DNA from: DATBQN01 sp963755825
Lineage (GTDB): Bacteria > Acidobacteriota > Thermoanaerobaculia > Multivoradales > UBA5704
Assembly: GCA_963755825.1 (NCBI GenBank)
Contig: CAVWLA010000003.1
Coordinates: 496,001 to 560,000, forward strand
Direction: 5' to 3'
DNA length: 64,000 bases
The notes under the pieces: model-generated
Told to the model about the DNA's origin: nothing
The model's input: the letters and a program-made list of their open reading frames with translations, nothing else
Database searches by the model: none
Position numbers and translations under genes: made by a program
Part shown: piece by piece, positions 40,001 through 49,298 of the stretch
Position numbering within the stretch: position 1 is the first letter of the stretch
Layout: each line of letters starts with the position of its first letter

Positions 40001-42904
40001 TCAGCGCGCCGCGGCGAGCGCCGGCTCGGGCCAGTGCAGATGGCGGCGCAGCTCGTCGGCGGTGGGGCCGGCGCCGCGGTCGAGGAACGGCTCGAGCGGC
40101 CCCGAGTAGAGCAGCTCGCCGCCGTGGATGCCGCCGCCCGGCCCGAGGTCGACGATCCAGTCGGCGCGGGCGATCAAGTCCGGGCTGTGCTCGACGACGA
40201 CGACGCCGTCGCCGCGCTGCACCAGGCGGCGCAGCGTGTGGTAGAGGACGTCGATGTCGGCGAGATGGAGGCCGGTCGTCGGCTCGTCGAAGAGGAACAG
40301 GCGCTGCCCGTCGGCCGCCGGCCGATCGAGGAAGCTGGCCAGCTTCAGCCGCTGCGCCTCGCCGCCGGAGAGCGTCGAGGTCGGCTGGCCGAGCCGCAGG
40401 TAGCCGAGGCCGACGTCCACCAGGGTGCGCAGCCGGCGGCAGAGCCGCCGCTCGGCGGCGAAGACCTCGAGCGCGCTGTCGACGGTCAGGTCGAGCACCT
40501 CGGCGATGCTGCGGCCGCGCAGACGGACCGCCAGCACCTCGGAGCGGAAGCGCCGCCCCTGGCAGATCTCGCACGGCACGGTCACCGGCGCCATGAACTG
40601 CATGTCGACCTCGGTCACCCCCGTCCCCTCGCAGGCCGGACAGCGCCCGCGGTCGACGTTGAAGGAGAAGTGGGCGGCGGTGATGCCGCGCGCGCGGGCG
40701 TCGGCGGTGGCGGCGAAGAGCTTGCGGATCTCGTCGTACGCCTTGAGGTAGGTGACCGGGTTGGAGCGGCTGGAGCGGCCGAGCGGGCGCTGGTCGACCA
40801 GGGTGACGTCGGCGAGCCCGCCGAGGCCCACCAGCTCGTCGACCTCGCCCGGATCGACATCGACCACCCCGCGCGACCGCTGGTAGGTGCCGTAGAGGAC
40901 GTTCTCGACCAGCGTCGACTTGCCCGAGCCCGAGACGCCGGTGACCGCCACCAGGGCGCCCAGCGGCAGCTCGACGTCGATCCCCTGGAGGTTGTGGGCG
41001 CGGGCGCCGCGGATGGCGATGCGCGGCAGCCCGGCGAGCTCGTCGTCGAGCGAGTCGCGGCCGCGCTCGCGGCGAAAGCGGGCGCTGTGCTGGCGCGCCG
41101 GCGTCGGCGGACGCTCGCGCAGATACTTGCCGGTGAGCGAGCTCTCGCAGGCGAGGATCGTTGCGATCGGACCCTCGGCCACCACGTAGCCGCCGTGCTC
41201 GCCCGCCGCCGGGCCGAGGTCGATGATGTGGTCGGCGCCGGCGATGATGGTGCGGTCGTGCTCGACGACGAGCACCGTGTTGCCGCGCCGCGCCAGGTCG
41301 CGCAGCAGGTCGAGGAGGCGAGCGCTGTCCTGCGGATGGAGGCCGATGGTCGGCTCGTCGAGGACGTAGAGCGTGCTGGTGAGCCCCGAGCCGAGCGCCG
41401 CCGCGAGATGGATGCGTTGCGTCTCGCCGCCGGAGAGAGTGCGCGCCTGGCGGTCGAGGGTCAGGTAGTCGAGCCCGACGCGGTGCAGCACCTCGACCCG
41501 CTCGCCGAGCTCCTCCAGGAGGTGCCCGGCGATCTCGCGCTGGCGCGGCGAGAAGGGCTGCTCGCGGAGCCAGGCGCGCAGGCGCTCGACGCTCATCCCG
41601 GTGAGCTCGGGGAGGGTGCGGCCGGCGAGGCGGACGGCGAGCGCGTCGGGCTTCAGGCGCGCGCCGCCGCACTGCGGGCAGACGGTGTAGGAGCGGTAGC
41701 GGGCGAGGAGCACCCGCACATGGACCTTGTAGGTGCGCCCCTCGAGCCAGGAGAAGAAGCCGGCGAGGTTGACGAACTTGCCCTCGCCGCTCCACACCCA
41801 CTCGCGGCTCGCCGCCGGCAGCTCCTGCCAGGGGACGTCCAGGGGGATCTTCCGCCGCTTGGCGGCGGCGTAGAGCTCCTCGTAGAGTTCCTCGTAGGCC
41901 GGCGTGTTCCACGGCGCGATGGGGCGCTCGGCGAGCGAGCGGCGCGGATCGGGGATCACCCGCCCGCGGTCGATGCCGATCACCCGGCCGAACCCCTGGC
42001 ACTCGGGGCAGGCGCCGAGCGGCGAGTTGAAGGAGAAGAGGGGCGGCGTCGGCCGGCGGACGACGGTGCCGCAGACCGGGCAGGCGAGCTCGCGGCTGTA
42101 GTGGCGCACCGCTCCCGCGGCGCCGCGCACCTCGACCCGTCCGCCGGCCGCGGCGGCCAGCCGGTAGGCCTCCTCGAGCGTCGAGGTCACCCGCGCCTGG
42201 CTCTCCTCGCCGGAGCGGAAGCGGCCGAGGACGAGCGGCAGCGGATCGAGCGCCGCCGGCCAGCCGGCGCCCACCTCGATGGCCTCGACCGCCTCGACGG
42301 CTTCGATCTCAGCCGCCGTGCCGGCGGCCTCCGCGGCCGGCGCCCTGCCTTCGCCGCCTTCGATCAGCCGGCGGCGGAAGCCCTGGCGCACCAGCTCGTC
42401 GAGCGCCTCGCCGGCGCGGCGGGCGGGCCGCGGCAGGCGGACGACGACGACGAAGCGCTCGCCGGCGGCGCCGCCGGCGAGCTCCGCCGCCGCCGACGAC
42501 GGCGAATAGCTCGCCACCGGCCCGTGGCCGAGCGGGCAGACCACCTCGCCGAGATGGGTGTAGAGGAGGCGCAGCACGTCGTGCACCTCGGTGATCGTCC
42601 CCACCGTCGAGCGGGCGTTGCGCACCGCGTTCTTCGCCTCGAGGGCGACGGCGGGGAGGATGTTGCGGATGGCATCGACCGGCGGTCGCTCCATCTGGTC
42701 GAGGAACTGCCGCGCGTAGGTCGACATCGACTCGACGAAGCGGCGCTGCCCCTCGGCGAAGAGGGTGTCGAAGGCGAGCGACGATTTGCCGGCGCCCGAC
42801 GGGCCGGTGACGACGGTCACCGCGCCATGCGGAACGCGGCAGTCGACCCCCTTCAGATTGTGCGTGCGGGCGCGCTCGATCTCGATCGCAGTGCGGAATG
42901 CCAT
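40001..42904 (-). CDS. uvrA: UvrA, excinuclease ABC damage-recognition subunit
   Basis: A 967-residue duplicated ABC ATPase. First NBD: GPSGAGKSSLAFDTLFAEGQ (about 35-54), signature LSGGETQRIHLAAALGSGL, Walker B LYVLDEPTIGLH. Second NBD: GVSGSGKST, LSGGEAQRLKLASFL, LFLFDEPTTGLH. Two zinc modules, ACPVCG...ACPECQGFG and CPACEGTG...CEICQG. A lineage insert around 200-240 is rich in Ala and Glu. The frame continues upstream to 44098 but only ATG 42904 gives the MAFRTAIEIERARTHNLKGV start typical of UvrA. Locates bulky lesions with UvrB for nucleotide excision repair. Confidence 0.97.
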   Translation of the reverse strand: MAFRTAIEIERARTHNLKGVDCRVPHGAVTVVTGPSGAGKSSLAFDTLFAEGQRRFVESMSTYARQFLDQMERPPVDAIRNILPAVALEAKNAVRNARSTVGTITEVHDVLRLLYTHLGEVVCPLGHGPVASYSPSSAAAELAGGAAGERFVVVVRLPRPARRAGEALDELVRQGFRRRLIEGGEGRAPAAEAAGTAAEIEAVEAVEAIEVGAGWPAALDPLPLVLGRFRSGEESQARVTSTLEEAYRLAAAAGGRVEVRGAAGAVRHYSRELACPVCGTVVRRPTPPLFSFNSPLGACPECQGFGRVIGIDRGRVIPDPRRSLAERPIAPWNTPAYEELYEELYAAAKRRKIPLDVPWQELPAASREWVWSGEGKFVNLAGFFSWLEGRTYKVHVRVLLARYRSYTVCPQCGGARLKPDALAVRLAGRTLPELTGMSVERLRAWLREQPFSPRQREIAGHLLEELGERVEVLHRVGLDYLTLDRQARTLSGGETQRIHLAAALGSGLTSTLYVLDEPTIGLHPQDSARLLDLLRDLARRGNTVLVVEHDRTIIAGADHIIDLGPAAGEHGGYVVAEGPIATILACESSLTGKYLRERPPTPARQHSARFRRERGRDSLDDELAGLPRIAIRGARAHNLQGIDVELPLGALVAVTGVSGSGKSTLVENVLYGTYQRSRGVVDVDPGEVDELVGLGGLADVTLVDQRPLGRSSRSNPVTYLKAYDEIRKLFAATADARARGITAAHFSFNVDRGRCPACEGTGVTEVDMQFMAPVTVPCEICQGRRFRSEVLAVRLRGRSIAEVLDLTVDSALEVFAAERRLCRRLRTLVDVGLGYLRLGQPTSTLSGGEAQRLKLASFLDRPAADGQRLFLFDEPTTGLHLADIDVLYHTLRRLVQRGDGVVVVEHSPDLIARADWIVDLGPGGGIHGGELLYSGPLEPFLDRGAGPTADELRRHLHWPEPALAAAR

Positions 42905-42966
42905 CGGCTCGCCACCGTCAACGCGCCGGGCGCGCGGTGGATTCCCGCCCGCGCCCCTCGGCCGCC

Positions 42967-45606
42967 TCAGGGCGGCTCGGGCCGCAGGCCGTCGACCCGC
43001 GCGGCGCCACCGCCGCCGTCGGCCGGCGCGCGGTCGGGCGGGCGGCGGTCGTCGCGCCGCTCGCGCTGATCGCCACGGTCGCCATGATTGCCGCGGTCGC
43101 CGCCACCGTCGCCGTCGGCCTCCGGGGGCGGCCGCTGCTCCTGGCGCGGGCCGACACCGAAGACGCGCCGCAGCCAGCTGCGGAAGGGGTGCTCGCGCGG
43201 TGCCGCGCGCGCCGCGTCGGGCGCCGCGGCGCCGAGGCGGCGGTCGACGCCCGCGCCGTCGCCGATCGAGCCGGCGCCGGCCTCGTCGACCGACGACGTC
43301 GGCGCCTGGGCGAGGAGATCCGGCGACCAGCCTTGGTGCTGGTTGCAGAGCTCGGTCGGCACCTCGCCGGCGGGGTAGACCTCGGTCAAGACCGACGGGC
43401 AGTACTCGGTCGCCAGGTACCCCGTCGAGGGGTCGATCACCGCCGTCGAGATGCCGGAGGGCTGGGAGAAGGTGCGGTAGCCGCCGGGCGGCCGCACGGC
43501 GACGACGAAGCGGCTCCAGACGGGGAGCGCGCCGCGGGCGCCGGAGAGGCCGGTCGGCGCGTTGTCGTCGTAGCCCACCCACACCGCCGTGGCGCGGTCG
43601 GGCGAGTAGCCGGCGAACCAGCTGTCCCGCTGGTCGTTGGTGGTGCCGGTCTTGCCGGCGAGATCTCCCTCGACCCCCATGGCGCGGGCGGAGTGCCCCG
43701 TGCCGCGGTCGAGAACGCCCTGCAGCATCGAGGTGACGAGGTAGGCGGTCTGCGGCGACAGCGCGCGCTCGGGCTCGGCCAGCGCGGCGCCGGCGATCGC
43801 CTTGCCGTGGCGGTCGCGGACGGCGACGAGGGCGTGCACGGGCGGCCGCACGCCGGCCCTGGCGAGCGTCGCGTAGACCGTCGCCAGCTCGACCGGCGTC
43901 ACCGCCGCAGAGCCCAGGGCGACGGCGGGGACGGCGTCCATCGGCTCGTCGATCCCCATCTTGTGCGCCAGCTCGACGATCGGCGGCAGGCCGACCTGCA
44001 GCGCCAGGCGCGCCGTCGCCAGGTTGTAGCTGTGCTCGATCGCCGTGCGCGCCGAGACGATGCCGTGGAAGTCGCCGTCGTCGTTCTTCGGCGTCCACTC
44101 GCGGTTTCCCACCTGCAGGGTGAGCGGCGAGTCGTCGAGAAAAGTCGCCGGCATGGCGCGCTTGTGCTCGAACGCCGCGGCGTAGACGATCGGCTTGAAT
44201 GAGCTGCCCGTCTGGCGGTGCGCCTGCCCGGCGCGGTCGAACTGGCTGGCGGCGTACTGGCGGCCGCCGACATAGGCGAGGATGCCGCCGCTCTGCGGGT
44301 CGAGGGAGACGAGAGCCGCCTGCAGCGGCCCTCCCGGGTGGCGCCGGCCTCCCTTGTCGAGGCCGGCGAGGCTGGTCTCGACGGCGTGCTGCGCCGCCTG
44401 CTGGTCGCGCCAGTCGAGGGTCGAGAAGAGCGTGTAGCCGGCGTCCGCCAGCTCGGCGACGCCGAAGCGGCGCTCGGCCTCCTGCGCCGCGGCATCGGCG
44501 AAATAGGGCGTCCGCCGGCGGACGATCGGCTCCGGCGCCACGACGATCGGCGCCTCCATCGCCTGCGCCGCGCGCCCCTCGTCGACCAGGCGGAGCTTGG
44601 CCATGCGGCCGAGCACCCAGTCGCGCCGCTCGCGCGAGCGGTCGGGATGATCGATCGGCGAGTAGACCGCCGGCGAGCTGATCATGCCGGCGAGCACCGC
44701 CGACTCCGGCAGGTCGAGCTGGCTCACCTCCTTGCCGAAGTAGGCCCGCGCCGCGGCACCGACGCCCATCAGGTTCACCCCGCCGCTCGCCCCCAGGTAG
44801 ATCTCGTTCAGGTACGCCTCGAGGATCTGCTTCTTCTGGAAGCGGCTCTCGAGGAGGAGGGTGAGGATGACCTCGCGGAGCTTCCTGGTGAGCGTGCGCT
44901 CCTGGCTCAGGTAGAGGTTCTTCACCAGCTGCTGGGTGAGGGTGCTGCCGCCCTGGCGGATGCCGCGGCCGCGCATGTCGACCCAGGCGGCGCGCACGAC
45001 GCCGGTGACCGAAATGCCGGCGTGGGTGAAGAAGTCCTCGTCCTCGGCGGCGAGCACGGCGCCGACGAGATCCTGCGGCACCTCGGCGACCGCCACCGGG
45101 CGGCGCTCCTTGAAGTCGTCGCCGTAGTACGAGGCGAGGAGGGGCGGCTCGAGGGTCAGCGCGTCGACCGCGCCGCCGTTCCGGCGCAGCGCCGCGACGC
45201 GGCTGCCATGGAGCTCGATGTCGGCCATGCCGCCGCCCTGCCCGGCCTCGCCCTCGGGGCGGGGGAAATCGCGCAGGTGGACGGCGAGGCCGCCCCTGAT
45301 CGAGCGGTAGCAGCCGACCGGCAGCGGCCCGGCACCGGGGTCGGCGCGGTAGCCGCCCGACTTGAGCTCGGCGACGAGGCGCTCGAGGCCGCAGAGGCTC
45401 CCCACGGCGAGCCGGGTGGGCTGAGCGTAGAGGCGCGACGGCTGGCGATAGGTGATGTCATCGAACTGGCTGGTGAGGCGCCAGAACGGCCCGAGGACGG
45501 CGATGCCGGCCGCCGTCGCGACCGCCAGGACGGCGATGGCGAGGAGCGGCCAGCGCCGCCGGAGGAAGCCCGGAGGCCGACTGGAAGTGCTGCTCTTGCC
45601 AGGCAT
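42967..45606 (-). CDS. Class A penicillin-binding protein, PBP1B-like
   Basis: An 879-residue bifunctional peptidoglycan synthase. Membrane anchor at about 18-40 (WPLLAIAVLAVATAAGIAV), then a UB2H-like segment (about 52-110, LYAQPTRLAVG...LVAELKSGGYR). The glycosyltransferase domain holds EDEDFFTHAG (catalytic Glu about 185) and GGSTLTQQLVKNLYLS; the transpeptidase domain holds GSSFKP (Ser about 467), SYN in IEHSYNLA, and KTGTT (about 650). The last 80 residues are a disordered Asp/Arg/Gly/Pro tail, unusual for the family. The start ATG 45606 is chosen because upstream sequence to 46341 is not PBP-like. Confidence 0.93.
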   Translation of the reverse strand: MPGKSSTSSRPPGFLRRRWPLLAIAVLAVATAAGIAVLGPFWRLTSQFDDITYRQPSRLYAQPTRLAVGSLCGLERLVAELKSGGYRADPGAGPLPVGCYRSIRGGLAVHLRDFPRPEGEAGQGGGMADIELHGSRVAALRRNGGAVDALTLEPPLLASYYGDDFKERRPVAVAEVPQDLVGAVLAAEDEDFFTHAGISVTGVVRAAWVDMRGRGIRQGGSTLTQQLVKNLYLSQERTLTRKLREVILTLLLESRFQKKQILEAYLNEIYLGASGGVNLMGVGAAARAYFGKEVSQLDLPESAVLAGMISSPAVYSPIDHPDRSRERRDWVLGRMAKLRLVDEGRAAQAMEAPIVVAPEPIVRRRTPYFADAAAQEAERRFGVAELADAGYTLFSTLDWRDQQAAQHAVETSLAGLDKGGRRHPGGPLQAALVSLDPQSGGILAYVGGRQYAASQFDRAGQAHRQTGSSFKPIVYAAAFEHKRAMPATFLDDSPLTLQVGNREWTPKNDDGDFHGIVSARTAIEHSYNLATARLALQVGLPPIVELAHKMGIDEPMDAVPAVALGSAAVTPVELATVYATLARAGVRPPVHALVAVRDRHGKAIAGAALAEPERALSPQTAYLVTSMLQGVLDRGTGHSARAMGVEGDLAGKTGTTNDQRDSWFAGYSPDRATAVWVGYDDNAPTGLSGARGALPVWSRFVVAVRPPGGYRTFSQPSGISTAVIDPSTGYLATEYCPSVLTEVYPAGEVPTELCNQHQGWSPDLLAQAPTSSVDEAGAGSIGDGAGVDRRLGAAAPDAARAAPREHPFRSWLRRVFGVGPRQEQRPPPEADGDGGGDRGNHGDRGDQRERRDDRRPPDRAPADGGGGAARVDGLRPEPP

Positions 45607-45930
45607 TAGGGCTTCGGCGCGGCGGACCGCCGCGACCGCTCGGCGGCTGCCCGAGGCGATGGCGAACGACCGGCCGCAGGGGCTGGCTGCAAGAAGTGCT
45701 CCACGGCCGCGCCGGCGGCCGGAGCGAGCGCCGCGGCGAGGGTTCGAGAGGATGCCGGCCAGTGCTCGACTGACGGCTTCGGGGACGGCGCGTGGCACGA
45801 CAGTTGCTCTTTTCGTCGAACGAGAACGACGCGTGGACGAGACGAACGATCGCCGTCGACGACGCCGACTGGGACCGATCGACAAGCCGACAAACCAGCG
45901 GACCAACCATCGCGCGACGAGGAGGAAATC
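45607..45930. other. 324-base intergenic space before the GlsB-like gene
   Basis: This divergent interval must hold the PBP and GlsB promoters. I see no clear -10/-35 pair. An imperfect inverted repeat TTTTCGT-CGA-ACGAGAA lies at about 45812-45828. No open frame here looks protein-like, and no RNA gene is recognised. Confidence 0.4.
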
Positions 45931-46200
45931 ATGGGCATTCTCATCTACCTGATCATCGGCGGGCTCATCGGCTGGATCGCCAGCATCATCATGCGGACCG
46001 ACGCCCAGCAGGGCATCATCCTGAACGTCGTGGTGGGCGTCGTCGGCGCGCTGATCGCCGGCTTCCTGGTCGCCCCGCACCTCGGCACCGGCACCATCAA
46101 CAGCGGCGACTTCTCCATCGCCGGGCTGCTCGTCTCGCTGGTGGGCGCCATCATCCTGCTCGCCATCGTCAACCTCTTCCGCCGCGGCGCGGTGCGCTGA
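45931..46200 (+). CDS. GlsB/YeaQ/YmgE family small membrane protein
   Basis: An 89-residue protein with three membrane helices: ILIYLIIGGLIGWIASIIM, GIILNVVVGVVGALIAGFLV and IAGLLVSLVGAIILLAIVNL. GLIGWIAS and the central NVVVGVVGALIAGF are the family signature. Related proteins are stress-induced (acid, salt or general stress); the biochemical role is not known. ATG 45931 has GAGGAGGAAATC upstream. A terminator-like hairpin follows. Confidence 0.93.
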   Translation: MGILIYLIIGGLIGWIASIIMRTDAQQGIILNVVVGVVGALIAGFLVAPHLGTGTINSGDFSIAGLLVSLVGAIILLAIVNLFRRGAVR

Positions 46201-46216
46201 GCGGCGAGCTCTCGAG

Positions 46217-46245
46217 CGAGGAGGCCGGCGTCCCCGGCCTCCTCG
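46217..46245 (+). terminator. Hairpin after the GlsB-like gene
   Basis: A 12-bp perfect stem (CGAGGAGGCCGG with CCGGCCTCCTCG) around a CGTCC loop, 16 bases past the stop, followed by GCCCTTCCCC. Likely terminator despite the weak T run. Confidence 0.6.
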
Positions 46246-46450
46246 GCCCTTCCCCGTCGCCACCGTCCCCGATCGCCTGATCGTCAACGCCCGACCGCCG
46301 GCGCGACGGTGAAGTATCGACGGCGGGCTATCCACACACAAGCCCTCGCCCCGATTCTCCAGGTCTCGCCGGCCCGATCGCGTCTCGCGCTAGACTTCCC
46401 GCCCTGCGCCCGCGCGGCCCGGCTGGCGCGCGAGCCTCCTCGGAGCGGGA

Positions 46451-49237
46451 ATGGCCTACTTCCGCAACATCGGCGAGCAGCTCCAGCTCGAGAAGCCCGT
46501 GAGCTCGAAGCCGTGGGCGACCGTCTGGCGCGCGGTCGATCCGGCCCGCGGCACGCCCGCCGGCGGCTCGGCACGGGTGGCGGTGAAGCTCATGCCGATG
46601 GCCGGCGGCCCCGAGAGCGCGCCGGGCTTCGTGCGCGGCATGGCGGTGCTGCAGGCGCTCTCCCACCCCGGCCTGCCGGCGCTGGCCGATTTCGGTTTCA
46701 CCCCCGACGCCAAGGCCTTCTTGGTCTTCGATTGGATGGACGGCCGGTCGCTGGACGCTCTGGCCGGTGGCTCGCCGACGCAGATCCTCCCCGCGCTTTC
46801 GCAGGCGATCGCCACCGTGGCGGCGCTCGAGCGCGCCGGGCTCGCCCACCACAACCTGTCGCCCGACAACCTCTTCCTCGCCACCCGGCCCGCGGGCGTG
46901 CAGGTGGTGCTCACCGGCCTCGGCACGCCGCTGCTGCGGCCGGCCGAGGCGCGCGTCGCCGGCGGCGGCGGCGCGGCGAGCTTCGCGGCGCCGGAGATCG
47001 GCACCGCGGCGGAGACCGCCGCCGGCACCGCCGCCGACGTCTACTCGCTCGCCCTCGTCGCCTGCGTGCTCCTCGGGGCGCGCGTGCAGGGCGCCGAACA
47101 GGCGGCGCCCGCCGTCTCGCTGCCGCTCGGCGTCCGTTTCGAGCTCGAGGACGACCAGGCGCTGGTGGCGGCGCTGGCGCGCGCCCTCGCCCGCGATCCC
47201 CACGCCCGCCCCTCCTGCGCCGAGATGCGCGAGGCGTTCCACCTGGCGCTCCCCGACGCCCCCGGAGCGCGGCCGGCGGCGGCGCAGGAGACCCGGCTGG
47301 TGCTCACCCCGATGCCGGACGACACCCTCCTCGTCGCCGCCCGCGCGAGCGCCGACACGATCGGATCGGCGGCGGCCGCCGCCGCACTGCAGGCCGAGCC
47401 GGCGGCGCCGCACGACCCCGGCGACGACACCAATCCGGTCTTCTTCGAGGAGGCCGTGCAGCAGGCACTGCAGGCGGTGACGGCACCGATCGCCGCACCG
47501 CCCGCCCAGCCGACAACCGCGCCGACGACCGCAACGCCGGCCACGAAGCCGACCGCTCCGATCCCGCCGGCGGCGGCAGCAGCAACCGCGGTCCCGGAGG
47601 CGGCGGTCGACGAGCTGCCGCCGCTCCCCGAGCTGCCGCCGCTCGAGACCGACCTCTTCACCTTCCACGATCCGGACGCTGCGTCGCCGCTCACCGTGGA
47701 GCCCGCACCACGACCGGCGCCGGCGGTCGCCCCGGATCTCGCCCCACCCAGCGTTCCGCACATCGCCCCACCGAGCGCTCCACCCAGCGCGCCGGTCGCC
47801 CTCGGCAGCGCCCCCATTCCGCCGACGACCCAGCCGACTCCGGCCCCGGCGCGAGCCATCGAGACGCCGCCGACCGCGCTGCTCCCGGCGGCCGTGCCGG
47901 CCCACCGGCGCCGCGGTCTCGTCGCCGCTGCCACCGCGGGCGCCCTCCTCCTCGCCCTGGCTGCCGCCGGCGCCCTCTGGCTGGCGCACGGCTCCGGCGG
48001 GCCAGCGGCCGGCTCGGCTGCCGGAGCCACACCGGCGCCGCCCACCGCTCGACCGGCCTCACCGCCGCCCCCGGCGGCCGCCATGGCCTCCACTCCACTG
48101 CCCCTCCCCGCGGCGCTCGCCGACGCCGCCGCGGCCTTCGCCGATGGCCGCGACGCCGACGCCCGCACGGCCCTGGCCGGCCTCGGCGACGAGAAACGCG
48201 GCCCGGCGGCAATGCCGGTGGTGCCGGCGGAAGCCTGCGCCGCCTACCTCTCCCTCGGCGCCGCCCTCGACGCCGCCGGACGCGAGCGCGTGGCAGGCGG
48301 CTCGGGCGACCTGCGTCGTGCCCTGCGCGCCGGCGATCTGGCGCAGCTCCGCGCCGCGGTGCGCGGCCTGACCGCCGCCGAGCGCGCGGCGCTCCGCGAC
48401 AGCCCGGGCCTCTCCCGCGACCTCGCCCAGGCCCGCCGCGCGCTCGACCTCGCCGGCCGCCTGGAGCAGGCGGAGAAGGGCGGCGACCGGCTGCAGACGA
48501 TCGCTCTCGCCGCCGACCTCGCCGCGGCGCTGCCGCGCGACGCCGACGCGCCGGCCGCCCGCGAGAGGGCCGCGGCGGCGATCGAGGCGGATGCCGAGAC
48601 ATTCTTCCAGGGCGGCTCCGTCGACGCCGCGCTGGCGCGGATCGAGGCGCTCCGCCGCGCCTGGCCGGAGCGGCCCGGCCTCGCCGAGCGCGCGGCGCGC
48701 TACGGCGCCGAGCAGCGCTCCGACCAGGGCCTGCAGGGCGTCCTCGCTCAGGCCGCCGCGGCGGAGTCGCGCAAGCGGCCGGACGAGGGGCTCGCCATCC
48801 TCCGCGAGGCGAAACCCAACGACCGCTACGAGGCGCGCTTCCGCGACGCCCGCGGGCGCCTGGAGCGCCAGCTCGCCAGCCTCGACAAGGCGCCGCCGCA
48901 GATCCGCTTGGAATCGCCGGCGGCCGAGTACGACAAGGGCGCCGCCGCCCATCTCGCCTTCCAGGTGACCGACGACTTCGCCGTCAAGTCGGTCGCCGTC
49001 CGCGCCCGCGCCGAGGGGACGGCGGCCTACGTCGACCTGCCGGTCGCTCACGGCGCCGCCGCCTACACCGCCGAGGTGCCGCCGGCGCTGCACCAGAACC
49101 GCACCATCGAGTTCTACGTCGTGGCGACCGACACCTCCGGCCACCGCGGCGAGCTGGGCACCGCGCAGTCGCCGCAGCGCCTGCGGCGCAAGAAGTGGTA
49201 CGAGAAGCTGCTCAACAAGAAGCCCGGCGAGGGCTGA
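46451..49237 (+). CDS. Membrane pseudokinase with large C-terminal region
   Basis: A 928-residue single-pass protein. Residues 1-270 have a protein-kinase fold with VAVKLM (ATP-binding Lys) and a catalytic-loop match HHNLSPDN (133-140), where the HRD Asp is Asn135 and the loop Lys is Ser137. The DFG position reads TGLG, without Asp. It should thus be catalytically dead. A Pro/Ala/Thr-rich linker (about 300-485) is followed by a membrane helix (about 490-515, LVAAATAGALLLALAAAGALW) and a helical periplasmic part ending in a beta-sandwich-like segment (about 820-900, PPQIRLESPAAEYDKG). May act as a scaffold or sensor. ATG 46451 has GGAGCGGGA upstream. Confidence 0.8.
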   Translation: MAYFRNIGEQLQLEKPVSSKPWATVWRAVDPARGTPAGGSARVAVKLMPMAGGPESAPGFVRGMAVLQALSHPGLPALADFGFTPDAKAFLVFDWMDGRSLDALAGGSPTQILPALSQAIATVAALERAGLAHHNLSPDNLFLATRPAGVQVVLTGLGTPLLRPAEARVAGGGGAASFAAPEIGTAAETAAGTAADVYSLALVACVLLGARVQGAEQAAPAVSLPLGVRFELEDDQALVAALARALARDPHARPSCAEMREAFHLALPDAPGARPAAAQETRLVLTPMPDDTLLVAARASADTIGSAAAAAALQAEPAAPHDPGDDTNPVFFEEAVQQALQAVTAPIAAPPAQPTTAPTTATPATKPTAPIPPAAAAATAVPEAAVDELPPLPELPPLETDLFTFHDPDAASPLTVEPAPRPAPAVAPDLAPPSVPHIAPPSAPPSAPVALGSAPIPPTTQPTPAPARAIETPPTALLPAAVPAHRRRGLVAAATAGALLLALAAAGALWLAHGSGGPAAGSAAGATPAPPTARPASPPPPAAAMASTPLPLPAALADAAAAFADGRDADARTALAGLGDEKRGPAAMPVVPAEACAAYLSLGAALDAAGRERVAGGSGDLRRALRAGDLAQLRAAVRGLTAAERAALRDSPGLSRDLAQARRALDLAGRLEQAEKGGDRLQTIALAADLAAALPRDADAPAARERAAAAIEADAETFFQGGSVDAALARIEALRRAWPERPGLAERAARYGAEQRSDQGLQGVLAQAAAAESRKRPDEGLAILREAKPNDRYEARFRDARGRLERQLASLDKAPPQIRLESPAAEYDKGAAAHLAFQVTDDFAVKSVAVRARAEGTAAYVDLPVAHGAAAYTAEVPPALHQNRTIEFYVVATDTSGHRGELGTAQSPQRLRRKKWYEKLLNKKPGEG

Positions 49238-49280
49238 GCTCGCCGCGCGGACGCCTCGCGGACGGCGCCCGGTTTTCGTC

Positions 49281-49289
49281 TGGTATCAT
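49281..49289 (+). promoter_or_regulatory. Extended -10 of the ABC-F gene
   Basis: TGGTATCAT, hexamer ending 9 bases before ATG 49299, leaving only a few leader bases. Confidence 0.5.
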
Positions 49290-49298
49290 TCACGGCCC

